A stretch of DNA of 10,554 nt from Armatimonadota bacterium (lineage in GTDB: Bacteria > Armatimonadota > Armatimonadia > Armatimonadales > Armatimonadaceae). Under the pieces are notes generated by a model that saw only the letters and a list, made by a program, of their open reading frames with translations, was not told the DNA's origin and ran no database searches. Numbering within the stretch: the stretch's first letter is position 1; the number at the start of each line of letters is the position of its first letter. Of this stretch, positions 7,339 through 10,554 are shown in pieces. The position numbers and the translations under genes were made by a program. The DNA is taken from the NCBI GenBank assembly GCA_014381035.1, contig JACMIS010000625.1, positions 1 through 10,554 on the forward strand, read 5' to 3'.

Positions 7339-8393
7339 AAATTCTGTTGGTTTTCCACGGGGGGAATCCGCTCCCGCCCGAACCGTGGGACAGCGTCGGC
7401 AACATCATCTGGCGGCAGAAAGCGTTCCTGACCGAGCGGGGGCATTCCGTCACGATCCACAACCAGAAGGGACGTATCTGGAATGTGCTGCTGGCGCGAC
7501 CGTGGGACTACGACATCGTACATATCCACGACGACGGCCGTTGTAAATTATGGGCACCGATCCAGCAGGTATTCAAGTTCCGCCTCGCTCTCACGTCGCA
7601 CTTCGCGTACACGATTTTCAGGAATCTCTGGCATAAAAAGTACCCGGCGACCTATTTCAGCACGCTCAAAGTCCCGTACCACATCGCCCTCAGCGCGGAG
7701 ATGCGCCAGTTCGCCTACGACAACGGCTATAAGGGTAAAGCCTGGGTCTTGCCGAATGCCATCCATACGGAAGAAGTCGCGTTCAATCCCGCTCCCGCCC
7801 CGAAACAGGCGATAGTACTGGGACGCGTGTATCCGCGCAAAAAACAGCGGTTCCTCTCTGATTTGCTACTCAGCGAAGAATCCCTTCAGTTAGATCTGTA
7901 TGGACCGACGAACGAACCGGACTTCTTGGGCAACGGAAAGAACGTCGTCTATCGCGGGCTATGGGATCGGGAGCAGGTGCGAAACAACCTGACCGATTAT
8001 GCGGTGATGATTCTGATCAGCGATGGCGAGGCACACGCCGTTGTCATCATCGAGGCGTTGGCAGCGGGCTTGTCGCTGGTCGTGTCTGCGGAAGCCGCGC
8101 ACAATCTGGACACGAGTTTGCCCTGGATTCACGTGGTGGACCGTGATAACCCGGAGGAGATCATCGCCGCACTCAAACGGGCAATCGCCGAGAACGCGCA
8201 ATACCGCGCTGCGATCCGCGCCTACTGCGAACGCGCTTTCGACTGGCGGGTGATCGGACCGCGGTACTTACGGATTGTGGAGGCGATTGTGCAGGGGGAC
8301 GGTTCCGAAGACGGCGGCGAGCCATTTCTGTATGTTCCGCAAGCGGCAGAAGATGCTGCTGGGAGAAGCTCCGTAAGGGGCAGCACTGCGTGA
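7335..8393 (+). CDS. GT4-like (GT-B) glycosyltransferase, compact form
   Basis: The frame extends upstream to 7176, but that part lies inside the GT2 gene; TTG 7335 with its strong ribosome binding site gives a sensible 352-residue protein. The N-terminal domain starts MKILLVFHGGNPLPPEPW and contains VGNIIWRQKAFLTERGH and DYDIVHIHDDG, typical of GT4 N-domains. The C-terminal domain has AIVLGRVYPRKKQ, LYGPTNEPDF, then ISDGEAHAVVIIEALAAG, an intact E232-x7-E240. It therefore belongs to a different GT4 branch from the tandem pair upstream. The last 30 or so residues form an acidic, probably flexible tail (GDGSEDGGEP). It probably transfers a hexose-type sugar on the cytoplasmic face of the inner membrane as part of the same glycan. 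Donor and acceptor cannot be read from the sequence. Confidence 0.83.
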   Translation: MKILLVFHGGNPLPPEPWDSVGNIIWRQKAFLTERGHSVTIHNQKGRIWNVLLARPWDYDIVHIHDDGRCKLWAPIQQVFKFRLALTSHFAYTIFRNLWHKKYPATYFSTLKVPYHIALSAEMRQFAYDNGYKGKAWVLPNAIHTEEVAFNPAPAPKQAIVLGRVYPRKKQRFLSDLLLSEESLQLDLYGPTNEPDFLGNGKNVVYRGLWDREQVRNNLTDYAVMILISDGEAHAVVIIEALAAGLSLVVSAEAAHNLDTSLPWIHVVDRDNPEEIIAALKRAIAENAQYRAAIRAYCERAFDWRVIGPRYLRIVEAIVQGDGSEDGGEPFLYVPQAAEDAAGRSSVRGSTA

Positions 8394-9574
8394 AACCGCC
8401 CAAAACGCGGGTGGACCCGCCCCGCTTCGTTACGCCGCTTACGCCCGTCAATCTTCCTGTTCGGCGGTGTCCCGTTCCGCGCGAGCAAGCGTCGCACCGT
8501 TTCCTGGTCGTATTGCCGGGCGCACTCGGTGACATCATGATGGGAAGCGTGATCTTGCCCGCCTTGCGGGACCGTTACCCCGACGCGCACATTACATGGC
8601 TCACGCATTACACCGCGCAGGAAGCGATTGAAGCCAACCCTTATGTGGACGAAATCCTGATCTGGGACGGCATGTACTGGAAGCGCAAGGTGCGGACTCT
8701 CGCGTGGTTCCCATGGTTCAAGGCGATGCTCGTCTTCCGCGGGGAGTTGCGGGGGCGAAACTTCGACACGTTCATCTCGCTTCAAGCAGACGAGTGGCCC
8801 TCGCTCGCCCTCGGATCGGGCGCGAACGTTAAGATCGGTGTCTTCGATACGTTCCGCCGTTTTTTCGGCGACCGAAAAACCAGCGGCTACACCCGGTTCT
8901 ACGACCATTCCTTCGCGTTCCCCGATTTGCCCGAACACCGGATCGACCAGTACTTGCTCAGTCTGGACGCACTCGGCATTCCCAAACCCGCCGATAAACG
9001 GATCACCCTGGGGTACACGCAGGAGGACCGCGCCGCCGCCGACCGTTTCAAAGCGGCGAATGGTCTCGATCCGGGGGAGCCGTTTGTGATACTGGTTCCG
9101 ATGACCTCGTGGTACACGAAGTGCTGGTCGGGGGACCGGTTCGTCGCGCTCGGCAACACACTTGCTCGCCGGGGGTACCGCGTCGTGCTGTCGGGGAGCC
9201 CGAAGGAGGCGGAGGCTGTCCGCACACTCGCCGCACGATTCGAGATTCCGCCGGTTGTCGTCGCCGGAGAGTTGTGCTTTCGGGCATCCGCCGCGCTGAT
9301 TGACGATGCATCGCTGGTTGTCTCCGGAGACACGGGACCGATGCACGCCGCGGTCGCCTTGGAAACGCCTTACGTCGCGCTTTTCGGGGCGACATCACCT
9401 GCATGGTATGGTCCGCTCGCCGGGCGCGGAATGGTACTGCAGCATCCGGTGCCATGCGGTCCCTGTGATCGGAAACAGTGCGCGAACACCGGTGATAAGT
9501 TCCTGCTTTGTATGAATTTGCTGACGGTGGAAGAGGTGACGAATGCCGCCCTACGCGTGTTGGAATGCGCGTGA
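8390..9574 (+). CDS. GT9 family glycosyltransferase (heptosyltransferase-like), last gene of the operon
   Basis: The start is GTG 8390, overlapping the upstream stop as GTGA, with TAAGGGG at 8374-8380. The product has 394 residues, somewhat longer than most GT9 enzymes because about 37 Pro/Arg-rich residues precede the first strand (FLVVLPGALGDIMMGSVILP, Asp48); GTG 8411 is an alternative start. The C-terminal domain carries VVSGDTGPMHAAVALETPYVALFGAT (Asp314), and a Cys cluster follows: C356-x2-C359-x4-C364-x9-C374. The architecture matches ADP-heptose:LPS heptosyltransferases working at the cytoplasmic membrane surface. It is the fourth GT9 domain in the window and shares the Cys cluster with two of the others. 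No terminator is evident after its TGA; the convergent Nudix gene ends only 22 bases away. Confidence 0.89.
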   Translation: MKPPKTRVDPPRFVTPLTPVNLPVRRCPVPREQASHRFLVVLPGALGDIMMGSVILPALRDRYPDAHITWLTHYTAQEAIEANPYVDEILIWDGMYWKRKVRTLAWFPWFKAMLVFRGELRGRNFDTFISLQADEWPSLALGSGANVKIGVFDTFRRFFGDRKTSGYTRFYDHSFAFPDLPEHRIDQYLLSLDALGIPKPADKRITLGYTQEDRAAADRFKAANGLDPGEPFVILVPMTSWYTKCWSGDRFVALGNTLARRGYRVVLSGSPKEAEAVRTLAARFEIPPVVVAGELCFRASAALIDDASLVVSGDTGPMHAAVALETPYVALFGATSPAWYGPLAGRGMVLQHPVPCGPCDRKQCANTGDKFLLCMNLLTVEEVTNAALRVLECA

Positions 9575-9596
9575 ATGAAAGAGGCGGGTCGTTGTT

Positions 9597-10127
9597 CTAT
9601 ACTCCGGACGCGGCAGAAGCAGCGGCGATGGCATCGGTGAAATAATCGGGCACGTCGCCCGGGAAAAACGCGTCGGTCCCTGCGTCTGCCGCGCTTCGTA
9701 TTGCCGCTTCCGTCCACCATTTGTAATCGCAGATGAAAGCGCGTTCGCCCTCCACCAGGTTCGTGTCGCACACAGTAGACGGGGCGCACAGGAGTCGCAC
9801 CGCGAAGTACCGTTCAATGGAAAGCATCTGCGTCGGGGTCGCCGGGTTGCCCCACGGAACCACGCGGCGACAGTCGCGCACTATTCCGCCGATGATGGCG
9901 TTCCGTCCTGCGACAAGCCCGGTTTCTTCCCACAACTCGCGCACGGCGGTTTGGGCGAACGATTCGCCGGGGTCAACGCCGCCTCCGGGCGTCACCCAGC
10001 AGGCGCGACCGTCGCCGCGTGCGGAAAGGTGCGGGTCATTCACGCGCAGAAGAAGTATCGCCTGATGTTCCTGATCCACGATCAGGAGGCGTGCGGAAGG
10101 GCGTTCGGGGAGGGGGGAATCATTCAT
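9597..10127 (-). CDS. Nudix hydrolase
   Basis: The 176-residue protein contains a complete Nudix box, G49-x5-E55-x7-R63-E64-L65-x-E67-E68-x-G70-L71 (GGGVDPGESFAQTAVRELWEETGL). This binds Mg2+ and hydrolyses a nucleoside diphosphate linked to another group. The start of the fold (ARLLIVDQEHQAILLLRV, then ACWVTPGG) and length fit small MutT/ADP-ribose-pyrophosphatase-like members. The substrate cannot be assigned. No signal peptide is present, so it is cytoplasmic. It is on the opposite strand from the glycosyltransferase operon and converges with it, so it is probably unrelated in function. It has no Shine-Dalgarno sequence; a -10 box ends 8 bases before the ATG, suggesting a leaderless message. 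The C-terminal tail is Ala/Ser-rich. Confidence 0.92.
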   Translation of the reverse strand: MNDSPLPERPSARLLIVDQEHQAILLLRVNDPHLSARGDGRACWVTPGGGVDPGESFAQTAVRELWEETGLVAGRNAIIGGIVRDCRRVVPWGNPATPTQMLSIERYFAVRLLCAPSTVCDTNLVEGERAFICDYKWWTEAAIRSAADAGTDAFFPGDVPDYFTDAIAAASAASGV

Positions 10128-10135
10128 GGCGCGGC

Positions 10136-10144
10136 ATTATACCA
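10136..10144 (-). promoter_or_regulatory. Extended -10 promoter of the Nudix gene
   Basis: The minus strand reads TGGTATAAT, a consensus -10 hexamer with the TGn extension. No good -35 hexamer is found 16-18 bases upstream, where the ssrA terminator stem lies; the extended -10 could compensate. With usual spacing, transcription would start within about one base of the ATG at 10127. Confidence 0.65.
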
Positions 10145-10149
10145 GATGC

Positions 10150-10183
10150 AAAAACGCCCCGCCTTTTGAAAGGGCGGGGCGTT
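10150..10183 (-). terminator. Intrinsic terminator downstream of ssrA
   Basis: A perfect 11-bp G/C-rich stem (10153-10163 with 10173-10183) closes a 9-base loop. On the minus strand the stem is followed by T residues (the A run at 10150-10154). It lies 22 bases after the tmRNA 3' end and directly before the Nudix promoter. On the plus strand the hairpin is followed by CTTATTTT, so it may also stop transcription reading from the operon side. Confidence 0.85.
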
Positions 10184-10436
10184 CTTATTTTCGAGTGTTC
10201 CACAGTGGAGGCGCAGGGACTCGAACCCTGGTCCGAAACATACCTAGCACAAGCATCTACGAGCGTAGCTAACGTTTTAAATGTCCCGCGTTGTCGCCCG
10301 TCGGCAGGCTACAGGCACGGTAAGAGTGTTAATTTCCCGTGGTTGCTACACGCATGGCAACCCGGTAGCGGATGTTATTTAACCGGTCCCGTCCATTCCG
10401 CCAGTACGGGGCGCGGCTGGCTCACTTAACTATTAA

Positions 10437-10502
10437 TTAAGCGGCATACGCGTAAGTCGCCGGAGCGATGTTACGTGCGGTAGCAAAGTTGTTGTTCTTC
10501 GC
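10437..10502 (-). other. ssrA: tmRNA tag-peptide reading frame, 21 codons plus stop
   Basis: The resume codon is GCG at 10502-10500, 12 bases after PK1, the same relative place as the E. coli GCA. The encoded peptide begins AKNNNFATAR and ends TYAYAA before TAA (10439-10437). With the alanine carried by tmRNA itself the tag would be 22 residues, about twice the E. coli tag. The final Ala-Ala fits recognition by ClpXP-type proteases. Confidence 0.88.
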
Positions 10503-10514
10503 ATTTGTTTTTTT

Positions 10515-10544
10515 GCCCATTTTTACGAGGCCATAGGCGCCTCG
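10515..10544 (-). other. ssrA: tmRNA pseudoknot PK1
   Basis: Stem 1 pairs CGAGGC (10544-10539) with GCCTCG (10531-10526). Stem 2 pairs the loop GCCTAT (10538-10533) with ATGGGC (10520-10515), including one G-U pair. This is a compact H-type pseudoknot in the position of PK1 and fixes the resume codon just downstream. Confidence 0.85.
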
Positions 10545-10554
10545 GCTCGCAACC

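Larger units (their letters stand above)
10206..10554 (-). ncRNA. ssrA: tmRNA (transfer-messenger RNA), 5' end beyond the window
   Basis: On the minus strand the 3' end has an acceptor strand CGCCTCC (10207-10213), a discriminator A (10206) and a T-arm with stem CAGGG/CCCTG around TTCGAGT (10214-10230). CCA is not encoded; the genome continues CTG. Further 5' lie a structured pseudoknot region, a tag reading frame (10437-10502), and at 10515-10544 a pseudoknot matching PK1. Bases after PK1 closely resemble the E. coli tmRNA (GGCCUCGUAAAAA, then an A-rich run to the resume codon). tmRNA with SmpB rescues stalled ribosomes and tags the incomplete protein for proteolysis. The 5' acceptor strand and D-arm fall outside the window. 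Confidence 0.95.

Noticed and set aside
8222..9346. A 374-codon minus-strand ORF
   Set aside because: It lies opposite the last GT9 gene, whose family motifs and operon overlaps are clear; the antisense translation is Arg/Pro-rich and typical of high-G+C shadow frames.
10200..10235. Ordinary tRNA gene suggested by the T-arm and acceptor sequence
   Set aside because: The 5' continuation is not an anticodon arm but pseudoknots, a tag frame and PK1, so it is the 3' end of tmRNA.
10019..10429. A 136-codon plus-strand ORF
   Set aside because: It runs antisense through the Nudix start, the terminator and the tmRNA, whose structures explain the sequence; its translation has no domain logic.
1..10554. 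CRISPR array, transposase or phage genes
   Set aside because: No regularly spaced repeats, transposase motifs or phage structural genes are visible on either strand.

Overview
The window looks like a chromosomal piece of a diderm (LPS-type) bacterium of fairly high G+C. Most of it is one plus-strand locus for assembling a heptose-containing surface glycan, probably an LPS core or a related lipid-linked oligosaccharide. The evidence is four GT9 (ADP-heptose:LPS heptosyltransferase-like) domains, an RfaE2/HldC-type heptose-1-phosphate nucleotidyltransferase domain, and a WaaE/KdtX-like GT2 enzyme. The tmRNA has no encoded CCA, and its long tag (NN, FA, R, AP, AA spacing) loosely recalls cyanobacterial or Chloroflexi-type tags. 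Together with heptose biosynthesis this makes a lineage such as Armatimonadota conceivable, but that is a weak guess.

Layout, plus strand. Positions 2-1723 hold a 5'-truncated ORF that fuses two GT9 enzymes through a Pro/Gly-rich linker encoded by a C/G palindromic element. A third GT9 enzyme follows (1720-2748). Positions 2745-2957 encode a 70-residue orphan ORF that may be a damaged remnant. Positions 2957-4072 encode the RfaE2 nucleotidyltransferase behind an unrecognised Trp-rich domain of about 207 residues. After a 127-base gap come two tandem GT4 paralogues (4200-5363, 5360-6514), the GT2 enzyme (6511-7338), a compact third GT4 (7335-8393, TTG start) and a last GT9 (8390-9574). Nearly every junction is a stop/start overlap (GTGA, ATGA, TAGTG, TTGA), which implies translational coupling and co-expression of the whole set.

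Layout, minus strand. A Nudix hydrolase gene (9597-10127) converges on the operon. Its extended -10 promoter lies so close to the ATG that the mRNA is probably leaderless. Just upstream is a strong intrinsic terminator for ssrA (tmRNA), whose 3' half (10206 to the window edge) is visible, including the tRNA-like 3' end, a 21-codon tag frame and pseudoknot PK1.

How the genes work together (inference): RfaE2 makes the nucleotide-activated heptose. The GT9 enzymes add heptoses to the growing core, and the GT4 and GT2 enzymes add further sugars or branches. No heptose kinase, isomerase or epimerase gene is visible, so those steps must be encoded elsewhere. The Nudix and tmRNA genes look like unrelated housekeeping neighbours.
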